A DNA stretch of 64,000 nt from Manganibacter manganicus (GTDB lineage Bacteria > Pseudomonadota > Alphaproteobacteria > Rhizobiales > Rhizobiaceae), in NCBI RefSeq assembly GCF_002075885.1, contig NZ_MDET01000006.1:1-64000 (forward strand). The letters run 5' to 3'. The position numbers were made by a program, and so were the translations under genes. Shown piece by piece: positions 10,312-16,869 of the stretch. How positions within the stretch are numbered: position 1 is the first letter of the stretch; each line of letters opens with the position of its first letter. The notes beneath the pieces are model-generated. The model was not told where the DNA came from, did no database searches, and saw only the letters and a list, made by a program, of their open reading frames with translations.

Positions 10312-10329
10312 TCAAAATATTTTTTCATT
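10312..10329. promoter_or_regulatory. 18-nt direct repeat copy 1, candidate IclR-family operator
   Basis: The 18 bases TCAAAATATTTTTTCATT occur here and again at 10401, on the same strand and 89 bases apart, in the AT-rich interval between divergent gcl and the IclR gene. This copy lies 73 bases from the gcl start. Exact repeats of this kind next to a divergent regulator suggest regulator binding sites, but the binding protein is inferred. Confidence 0.55.
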
Positions 10330-10400
10330 TTCAAAATTTTATCTCTACGCATTGATTTTACATCGATTACCGTTTTCCGAGTTTTCATAAGATGCACCCG

Positions 10401-10418
10401 TCAAAATATTTTTTCATT
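10401..10418. promoter_or_regulatory. 18-nt direct repeat copy 2, candidate IclR-family operator
   Basis: This is an exact second copy of the repeat at 10312. It lies 33 bases before the start codon of the IclR-type regulator, so binding here could give autoregulation while the first copy controls gcl. Confidence 0.55.
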
Positions 10419-10450
10419 GCATTCAAACCAAATTTCACCAGTATCGCTGC

Positions 10451-11269
10451 ATGGAACAGTCTGAAAAGCGGCAGCGCGGCCGACCCCGCGCCTTCAACGG
10501 GCCAGCCGAGCCGGCATCAGTCCAGTCGCTCGACCGCGCCTTGCGCATCCTTGCTCTTGTCGCGGAAGACAATGGCCTGTCCCTCAGTGAGATCGCCACG
10601 GCTTCAGGCGTCCCTGCGCCTACCGCCTATCGCATGCTGACCACACTGGAGAGCCACGGCATGGTCGAGTTCGACAAGGCCGGCCAACTCTGGTCGATCG
10701 GCGTCGAAACCTACCGCATGGGCTCCGCCTTCCTGCGCGGCCGCAAGCTGGTCGACCGCGCACGCATTGTCATGCAGGAATTGATGGAAAAAACCGGCGA
10801 GACCGCCAATCTTGGCGTGACGGAAGACGACTGCGTGGTTTTTGTCAGTCAGGTTGAAACCCACCAGGCGATTCGCGCCTTCTTCAGACCGGGCACGCGT
10901 AGCCCTCTCCATGCCTCTGGCATCGGCAAGGCCGTGCTGGCTCATCTGGATGCCGCCCGGGTGGCCATGATCATCAACAAGACCGGATTGCAGATATTTA
11001 CGGAAAAAACCCTGACCACCCTGCCGACATTGACGCGCGATCTGGCGCAAACGAAGGTCCGGGGTTGGTCCGTAGATGACGAGGAACGCAATATCGGAAT
11101 GCGCTGCGTGGCCGCGGCGATCTTCAACGAGTTCGGCGAACCTGTCGGCGGTGTTTCGGTTTCCGGGCCGACGGTGCGGGTGACGCCTGAACGCCTTAAC
11201 CAGATAGGCCCTCTGGTGCATGAAGCCGCACAGCAGGTGACTATCCTGATCGGCGGCGCCGCGCCTTAA
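10451..11269 (+). CDS. IclR-family transcriptional regulator, likely regulator of gcl-hyi-glxR
   Basis: The 272-residue protein has an N-terminal winged helix-turn-helix, about residues 23-85 (VQSLDRALRILALVAE, LSLSEIATASGVPAPTAYRML). The C-terminal IclR effector domain follows, about residues 95-265, with LHASGIGKAVLAHL and GMRCVAAAIFNEFGEPVGGV. The first 20 residues are basic. It is divergent from the glyoxylate operon, which is the usual place for the cognate regulator; E. coli AllR controls gcl in a similar way. The two 18-nt repeats in the shared intergenic are candidate sites. The ligand is not known. Confidence 0.9.
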   Translation: MEQSEKRQRGRPRAFNGPAEPASVQSLDRALRILALVAEDNGLSLSEIATASGVPAPTAYRMLTTLESHGMVEFDKAGQLWSIGVETYRMGSAFLRGRKLVDRARIVMQELMEKTGETANLGVTEDDCVVFVSQVETHQAIRAFFRPGTRSPLHASGIGKAVLAHLDAARVAMIINKTGLQIFTEKTLTTLPTLTRDLAQTKVRGWSVDDEERNIGMRCVAAAIFNEFGEPVGGVSVSGPTVRVTPERLNQIGPLVHEAAQQVTILIGGAAP

Positions 11270-11272
11270 GCA

Positions 11273-11440
11273 CTAGCCAATCCCCGTGATGTGCCGGAGC
11301 CAGAAGGCTATGGCAATAAAGCCGACAGCGAATGTCACGCCGGTCCAGTCGATCGCCGCGCCGCGCGCCCATCGGAGCAGCCTCGACAAAATCAACCAAA
11401 TCGCAATAGCAATCAGAACGACGAACAGAAGCCGGATCAT
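11273..11440 (-). CDS. Small two-helix membrane protein, unknown function
   Basis: I read a 55-residue frame on the minus strand that is easily missed because of its size. It begins MIRLLFVVLIAIAIWLILSR, has a short basic loop (RWARGAAIDW), then a second hydrophobic helix (FAVGFIAIAFWL), and ends HITGIG. GGGAG lies 6-7 bases before the ATG. The protein should sit in the inner membrane with both ends on the same side. It is convergent with the IclR gene, with only 3 bases between stop codons. No family is recognised. Confidence 0.7.
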   Translation of the reverse strand: MIRLLFVVLIAIAIWLILSRLLRWARGAAIDWTGVTFAVGFIAIAFWLRHITGIG

Positions 11441-11578
11441 GCCCTACTCCCTGCCTGTGGAATGTCCTCCGCGAATATGGGGAGCGGTTCAGGTGTTAAA
11501 AGCGCGCCATGGCCAATCGCAACCAATCCGCTGACAATTTGCTTTACTGGCGTGCCAGATATGCTAACGGGGCGCCAA

Positions 11579-11654
11579 GCCCTTGTAGCTCAGCTGGTAG
11601 AGCAGCGGTTTTGTAAACCGAAGGTCGCGGGTTCGATCCCTGCCGGGGGCACCA
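11579..11654 (+). tRNA. tRNA-Thr (anticodon TGT)
   Basis: This is a 76-nt cloverleaf with encoded CCA. The acceptor GCCCTTG pairs with CGGGGGC using two G-U pairs, the D arm is GCTCAGCTGGTAGAGC, the loop TTTGTAA gives anticodon TGT, and the T arm contains GGTTCGATCC. The first anticodon-stem pair is a G-A mismatch. Confidence 0.97.
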
Positions 11655-11709
11655 GTTCCAGCAAACGAATTCGTCAACCAACCGGCTCCTGCCCTTTGCC
11701 AGGCGCGCT

Positions 11710-11913
11710 CTACATCATCGTCGCGCGAGTCGGACAAGGTGTCCCTGCGGCCTCGCCGCAGCTCGCCTCATTCGTCTGGGGCCGCTCGCTCAGCGCGTCG
11801 GCCTGATGCACCAATACAGAAAACGCGGCAGCGAAGCCGCCGAGCATCAAGACAACAATGAACATTCGAAGAAACGGCAATGGTTGACCTGCCTTTGCTT
11901 GGCCCCACACCAT
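11710..11913 (-). CDS. Hypothetical small single-helix membrane protein
   Basis: The frame encodes 67 residues from an ATG at 11913 preceded by a GGGA Shine-Dalgarno-like sequence. A short N-terminal part is followed by one hydrophobic helix (MFIVVLMLGGFAAAFSVLV) and a polar tail with two cysteines and a proline-rich end. It is convergent with tRNA-Thr. No family is recognised, and low complexity plus shortness make it only a possible gene. Confidence 0.4.
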   Translation of the reverse strand: MVWGQAKAGQPLPFLRMFIVVLMLGGFAAAFSVLVHQADALSERPQTNEASCGEAAGTPCPTRATMM

Positions 11914-12089
11914 CCATTCCCGCAACTAGCATGAATGCCACAGGTTGACGAGGGTTTAAGAGAATTCTTAACCGGACAAATTCGAACTCGGCGCCGCTTT
12001 CGCGAGACATGCTTCATGTCGACTTTGCACCTGGCGTAAGCCCATGCTACCTGCTCGCCCAGGCGACCAGCGGAGGAACCGTCGCCGCT

Positions 12090-12872
12090 ATGGGAGCCAT
12101 GAGACAAGCCACCAGCCGTTTCGCTTTCATTTCATCCGAAACGAGCGATGCAGATGCAGCGCTCGAAACTCTGTCGGCGCGTTACGGACAGGCCAGCGTC
12201 GACGAGGCCGATATCATCGTCGCCCTCGGCGGCGATGGTTTTCTTTTGCAAACGCTGCGCGAGACGATGGGAACCGGCAAGAAGGTGTACGGGATGAACC
12301 GTGGCACAATCGGCTTCCTGATGAACGAATACAGGGCGACAGGCCTACCGGAACGTGTCGCCTCGGCGATCGCCGAAACCATCCGCCCGCTGGAGATGCA
12401 GGTGGTCACCACCGCCGGCGAAAGCGTCAAGGCTCTCGCAATCAACGAGGTCGCGCTTTGGCGGCAATCCTATCAAACCGCCAAGATACGCATAACCGTC
12501 GATGACCAGATGCGCATGGCTGAATTGAGTTGCGATGGAGTGATGGTGGCAACGCCGGCGGGCTCGACCGCCTACAATCTTTCCGCGCACGGACCTATAT
12601 TGCCGCTGGACGCGCCGCTGCTGGCGCTGACGCCGGTCAGTCCGTTTCGGCCAAGAAATTGGCGGGGCGCGCTTCTGTCCAACAAGGCTACCGTGCGCTT
12701 CGATATACTGGAGGCCAAAAAGCGACCGGTGAACGTGGCGGCGGACCACACCGAAGTCAAAAATGCGGCCTCGGTGACAGTGCGGGAATCCCCGGACCAG
12801 ACCGCGACATTGCTGTTCGATCCCAGTCATTCCTGGAACGAACGCATCCTCACCGAACAATTCAGATATTGA
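12090..12872 (+). CDS. nadK: NAD kinase
   Basis: The 260-residue enzyme phosphorylates NAD to NADP with ATP in the cytosol. The catalytic GGDG motif is in IIVALGGDGFLLQTL near residue 48. The second conserved segment is DGVMVATPAGSTAYNLSAHGPI near residue 150, containing the NAD-binding TPTGSTAY-like motif with Ala for Thr. SADH-like residues occur as VAADHTEV. Length is typical of alphaproteobacterial NadK. The ATG at 12090 is 12 bases from GGAGG; an ATG three codons later (12099) is an alternative. It stands alone, upstream of a helicase gene 190 bases away. Confidence 0.93.
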   Translation: MGAMRQATSRFAFISSETSDADAALETLSARYGQASVDEADIIVALGGDGFLLQTLRETMGTGKKVYGMNRGTIGFLMNEYRATGLPERVASAIAETIRPLEMQVVTTAGESVKALAINEVALWRQSYQTAKIRITVDDQMRMAELSCDGVMVATPAGSTAYNLSAHGPILPLDAPLLALTPVSPFRPRNWRGALLSNKATVRFDILEAKKRPVNVAADHTEVKNAASVTVRESPDQTATLLFDPSHSWNERILTEQFRY

Positions 12873-13061
12873 AGGCACGGCGTCCTGCCTCCATATTAAG
12901 GTTCAAAGTTAAGGTTACGAGCGCACAATCGCGGCATTATAGCCCGTTTGTGTTGACAAATCGCGGCCTTGCGCCTATCGCCATCCACGATATTGCAGGC
13001 GCGAGGCGCTTGCCGCGACGGTAGCCGCCGCGCTTTCCGAACAGCCAAAGACAGCAGCAAT

Positions 13062-14570
13062 TTGTCCTCAGACATACAGACCGCCGAAAAGGCGTTGAGT
13101 TTCGCAGAACTGGGCCTTTCGCAAAAGGTGCTTTCAGCAGTCACCGACGCCGGATACACCCAGCCGACCCCCATCCAGGCAGGCGCCATCCCCTATGTTC
13201 TTGCCGGCAAGGATGTATTGGGCATTGCCCAGACCGGCACCGGCAAGACCGCCTCCTTCGTGCTGCCGATGCTGACGCGCCTGGAAAAGGGCCGTGCCCG
13301 CGCGCGCATGCCGCGTACGCTCATTCTCGAACCGACGCGCGAACTCGCCGCACAGGTCGAGGAAAATTTCAACAAATATGGCAAGAATCACAAGCTCAAC
13401 ATCGCGCTGCTGATCGGAGGCGTCTCCTTTGACGAGCAAGATCGCAAGCTGGAGCGCGGTGCTGACGTGCTGATTGCCACACCCGGCCGCATGCTCGACC
13501 ATCGCGAGCGCGGCAAGCTGCTTCTCAATGGCGTGGACATCCTGGTCATCGATGAAGCCGACCGCATGCTCGACATGGGTTTCATCCCCGATATCGAGCG
13601 TATCTGCGAGATGATTCCCTTTACGCGTCAGACGCTGTTCTTTTCGGCCACCATGCCGCCCGAAATCACCAAGCTTACGGAAAAGTTCCTGCAGGCGCCG
13701 GTTCGGGTCGAGGTCGCGCGTGCCGCGACTACCGCGGAAACCGTCACCCAGAGGCTCGTCAAATCCGGCACAAAGCCGTGGGACAAGCGCGCGGCCCTAC
13801 GCGACCTGATCCAGGAGGAAGATGAAAGTCTGAAGAATGCGATCATCTTCTGTAACCGCAAGGTCGATGTGTCCGAACTGTTTCGTTCGCTGACCAAGCA
13901 TGATTTCAATGCCGGTGCATTGCACGGTGACATGGATCAGCGCGCGCGCATGACCATGCTTTCCAATTTCCGTGACGGTAAGTTGAAGCTACTGGTTGCG
14001 TCGGATGTCGCGGCGCGCGGCCTCGATATTCCCGATGTCAGTCATGTCTTCAATTACGACGTGCCGATCCACGCAGAAGACTACGTCCACCGCATCGGCC
14101 GTACCGGCCGGGCCGGCCGCTCCGGCAAAGCGTTCACCCTTGTGACACGCGCCGACGCCAAGCATCTCGACGCCATAGAACAACTTACGGGGCAGGCGAT
14201 CGAATGGAAAAGCGGCGATCTTTCAACGCTCGCCGTCACCGACAGCGAGGATGAAGCGCCTCGCCGCGGCCGAGGTAATGCCAAGCGCGGTGGTAGGCGC
14301 CGGAGCGACAATGAACGCCATGCGCGGCGCGGAACAAAGAGCACCGAAGCGGCAGAACCGGTCGCCGCCCGACCGGATGATGCCGAGAACGAACGGCGGG
14401 GGCGCAAGGACGCTATCCGCTCCCACAATGACGAACGCAAGGCCACTAGGGGCGAGAGCAAAGCTCGTGGCGCAAAGCGCCCTGCCCGCAATACCGATGA
14501 CGATCATGAAATCGTGCTCGGCTTTGGCGACGACGTGCCGGCTTTCATGCGCATTCCGGCTAAGGTTTGA
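13062..14570 (+). CDS. DEAD-box ATP-dependent RNA helicase (RhlE-like)
   Basis: The roughly 502-residue protein unwinds RNA structures, probably in ribosome assembly or cold adaptation. All motifs are present in order: Q motif (GYTQPTPIQ), Walker A (AQTGTGKT), PTRELA, TPGR, DEAD with VIDEADRMLDMGF, SATMPPE, and the C-terminal HRIGRTGRAGR. A basic, low-complexity tail of about 120 residues rich in Arg, Lys and acidic residues follows and probably binds RNA. The start is uncertain: TTG at 13062 gives the family-like N-terminus, while the frame stays open 93 bases further upstream. A repeat element begins 10 bases after the stop. Confidence 0.92.
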   Translation: MSSDIQTAEKALSFAELGLSQKVLSAVTDAGYTQPTPIQAGAIPYVLAGKDVLGIAQTGTGKTASFVLPMLTRLEKGRARARMPRTLILEPTRELAAQVEENFNKYGKNHKLNIALLIGGVSFDEQDRKLERGADVLIATPGRMLDHRERGKLLLNGVDILVIDEADRMLDMGFIPDIERICEMIPFTRQTLFFSATMPPEITKLTEKFLQAPVRVEVARAATTAETVTQRLVKSGTKPWDKRAALRDLIQEEDESLKNAIIFCNRKVDVSELFRSLTKHDFNAGALHGDMDQRARMTMLSNFRDGKLKLLVASDVAARGLDIPDVSHVFNYDVPIHAEDYVHRIGRTGRAGRSGKAFTLVTRADAKHLDAIEQLTGQAIEWKSGDLSTLAVTDSEDEAPRRGRGNAKRGGRRRSDNERHARRGTKSTEAAEPVAARPDDAENERRGRKDAIRSHNDERKATRGESKARGAKRPARNTDDDHEIVLGFGDDVPAFMRIPAKV

Positions 14571-14580
14571 TCGCGTCCCG

Positions 14581-14632
14581 AGCATCGGATCGGAAAATGG
14601 AAGCCGGTTTGCGGCTATTCCGATCAGTGTTT
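14581..14632. repeat. Dispersed intergenic palindrome, copy A
   Basis: A degenerate copy of the element also present at 16744 and 24314. The shared core reads GCATCGG then CGGAAAATGGAAGCCGG, with ATTCCGAT near the other end. It starts 10 bases after the helicase stop codon. This class of palindrome is widespread between genes in Hyphomicrobiales. Confidence 0.75.
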
Positions 14633-14706
14633 AACTCATTTATCGGCAAAAATGTCTCGCGTTCGGAACGCGGAAGCAAATGGATAGGATGCGGTCCATC
14701 TACATG

Positions 14707-14731
14707 AAACGGCCCCGAACGGGGCCGTTTT
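14707..14731. terminator. Intrinsic terminator, probably bidirectional
   Basis: Bases 14707-14716 and 14721-14730 form a perfect 10-bp stem (AAACGGCCCC) with a GAAC loop, flanked by A and T runs on either side. It lies between the convergent helicase gene and the OmpA lipoprotein gene, 27 bases after the latter's stop. Confidence 0.85.
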
Positions 14732-14757
14732 CAGTTTGGGATGAAGCTTTCGCCAAG

Positions 14758-15405
14758 TCAGGTGAGCGGCGAGAGTTGGATCTCCACACGGCGGTTCTTT
14801 GCCCGCCCTTCTTTCGTGTCATTGGAGGCGATCGGGCGCGTCTCGCCGAAGCCGGTGACGGCGAAGCGACGTGAATCCACACCTTGGCTGCCGAGATAAT
14901 TGGCGACCGATATCGCCCGGCGCTGTGAAAGATCGAAATTGTGCTGCTCGCTGCCGGTGGAATCGGTATGGCCATAAACGTCAACCAAGGTTGACTTGTA
15001 CTTCTTGAGAACGAGAGCCACCGAATTCAGGACCGGGTAGAAATCCGCCTTAACGGCGTCCTGATCGACATTGAAGGTGATGTCGGACGGCATGTTGAGG
15101 ACGATCTGATTGCCGACGCGCGTCACGCTGACGCCCGTGCCCTGCAACTGGGCGCGCAATTCAGCTTCGTTGCGGTCCATCACCGAGCCGACGGCACCAC
15201 CGGCAAGCGCGCCGATGCCTGCGCCGATCAAGGCATTGCGGCGGTCGTTACCGCCAGCAAGCGTGCCGAGCGCTGCACCTGCGAGACCGCCAAGCACCGC
15301 GCCGCCGGCTGTATTGGAAACCTTCTGCTGGCCGGTATAGGGGTCTGTCGTACATCCAGCCACAGCGAAAGCAACGGCCACAACCGCAAGCACGGTCTTC
15401 TTCAT
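14758..15405 (-). CDS. OmpA-family outer-membrane lipoprotein (YiaD-like)
   Basis: The 215-residue protein has a lipoprotein signal peptide ending in the lipobox VAGC with Cys at residue 18. A glycine-zipper segment, about residues 34-75 (GGAVLGGLAGAALGTLAGG, ALIGAGIGALAGGAVG), may insert in the membrane. The C-terminal OmpA peptidoglycan-binding domain runs from about residue 105 to the end (VDVYGHTDSTGSE, NFDLSQRRAISVANYL, RRVEI). It likely tethers the outer membrane to peptidoglycan. GGGA precedes the ATG. It is convergent with the helicase gene and has no operon partner. Confidence 0.92.
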   Translation of the reverse strand: MKKTVLAVVAVAFAVAGCTTDPYTGQQKVSNTAGGAVLGGLAGAALGTLAGGNDRRNALIGAGIGALAGGAVGSVMDRNEAELRAQLQGTGVSVTRVGNQIVLNMPSDITFNVDQDAVKADFYPVLNSVALVLKKYKSTLVDVYGHTDSTGSEQHNFDLSQRRAISVANYLGSQGVDSRRFAVTGFGETRPIASNDTKEGRAKNRRVEIQLSPLT

Positions 15406-15532
15406 GAAATATCCCTCTCTTGATCCTCTGCCGATTCGGCGGAGCTATGGCCCCTCGCGGCGCCTTGTAACATGAAATGCTGCAAAAAAGCGGAGCCTGA
15501 ACGCACGCTGATTCGGTCCTACTATAACAAAA

Positions 15533-15551
15533 GGGCGCTTCGTGCGCGCCC
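15533..15551 (-). terminator. Intrinsic terminator of prfB
   Basis: On the minus strand a GGGCGC/GCGCCC stem with a 7-base loop is followed by TTTTGTT, about 13 bases after the prfB stop codon. This is a short but convincing rho-independent terminator. Confidence 0.75.
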
Positions 15552-15563
15552 CAATGGCCTCAG

Positions 15564-16695
15564 CTAATCGATATCTGCGATCGGCTCGCCGCTGCCACCC
15601 TCAATGCGTTGTGACAGCGAGGCCTCCATGAAGTCGTCGAGGTCGCCGTCCAGCACATTCGATGGGCTGGTGGATTCCACCCCGGTGCGCAGATCCTTCA
15701 CCAATTGATAGGGTTGCAGAACATAGGAACGAATCTGATGTCCCCACCCAATGTCGCTTTTGGAAGCCTCGGTCGCGCTGGCGGCGGCTTCGCGCCGCTT
15801 CAACTCTTCTTCATAGAGACGCGAGCGAAGCATTTCCCAAGCCTTGGCGCGGTTCTTGTGCTGTGAACGTTCTGCCTGGCAGGCGACGGCGATGCCGCTT
15901 GGAATATGGGTAATGCGCACGGCCGAATCGGTAGTGTTGACGTGCTGACCACCGGCGCCCGACGAGCGATAGGTATCGATCCGCACTTCCGATTCAGGAA
16001 TATCGATGGCGATCGAATCGTCGATCACCGGATAGACCCAGGCACTGGCAAACGAGGTGTGGCGCCGCGCATTGCTGTCATAGGGAGAAATGCGCACCAG
16101 ACGGTGAACGCCCGATTCTGTTTTCAGCCAACCATAGGCATTGTGACCCTTGATAAGAACCGTCGCGGACTTGATGCCGGCTTCCTCGCCGTCATGGATT
16201 TCCAACACCTCGACCTTGAAGCGCCGCCGCTCGGCCCAGCGTGTGTACATACGCAGCAGCATGGAGGCCCAGTCCTGACTCTCCGTACCGCCGGCACCGG
16301 CATGGATTTCGAGATAGGTGTCGTTGGCATCTGCCTCGCCGGAGAGCAGCGTCTCGATCTGCCGAGCCTTGACCTCGCCCTGCATGGAGCGCAGCGCCGC
16401 CTCGGCCTCGAAGACGACGCTTTCGTCGCCCTCTTCCTCGCCAAGGTCGATCAGCCCGATATTGTCTTCGAGGCCCTGTGTCAGGCCCTTGACCGCGCCG
16501 ATGCCTTCCTCAAGGCTCTGGCGCTCGCGCATGAGTTTTTGGGCCTCCAGGGGGTCGTTCCAGAGGCTCGCGTCCTCGGCGCGAACATTGAGGTATTCAA
16601 GCCGCTTTACAGCCTGATCCCAGTCAAAGATGCCTCCTCAGCAGGGTGATGGCCTGCCTGATCTCGTCGATGATAGTTTGCGTTTCCGCGCGCAT
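15564..16695 (-). CDS. prfB: Peptide chain release factor 2, expressed by programmed +1 frameshift
   Basis: RF2 recognises UGA and UAA and triggers peptide release. The complete protein is 376 residues and needs a +1 shift after codon 23. Frame one runs 16695-16627 (starting [12 protein letters not shown]) and meets an in-frame TGA at 16626-16624. Frame two runs 16625-15564, starting [15 protein letters not shown] lies at about 248-250 ([11 protein letters not shown]) and triggers hydrolysis. The stop-recognition tripeptide is SPY at about 203-205 instead of the textbook SPF. The shift site is described separately. It is upstream of an intrinsic terminator and downstream of mrcA in the same direction. 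Confidence 0.96.
16623..16638 (-). promoter_or_regulatory. RF2 programmed +1 frameshift site
   Basis: Reading the minus strand, an internal AGGAGG (16638-16633) is followed by CAT, then CTT TGA C. Distance and slippery codon match the E. coli prfB site. The ribosome pauses at the UGA when RF2 is scarce and slips forward by one base, giving autoregulation of RF2. Confidence 0.95.
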
Positions 16696-16743
16696 GAAAA
16701 GCTGTTCCTGTTCGTCTTTGCCGTTATGTCGGCGCGATACATA

Positions 16744-16804
16744 GAACATCGGACCGAAAAGTGGAATCCGGTTTTCGGATTATTCCGATGCTCGCTCCAA
16801 GTGT
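16744..16804. repeat. Dispersed intergenic palindrome, copy B
   Basis: The element contains CATCGGACCGAAAAGTGG and its partner GGTTTTCGGATTATTCCGATG, which are largely reverse complements. It lies between the prfB start and the 3' end of mrcA and closely matches copy C at 24314, including the downstream CAAGTGT. Confidence 0.85.
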
Positions 16805-16869
16805 CGGGCCGGCCGCGCCTGTAGCCGAGCGGGCCGGCCTGAAGCCGCCCCACCGATCGATGCGAAAGC

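Noticed and set aside
11291..11806. Long open frame running through tRNA-Thr
   Set aside because: It reads straight through a tRNA gene and opposes the small membrane protein gene, so it is a chance frame.
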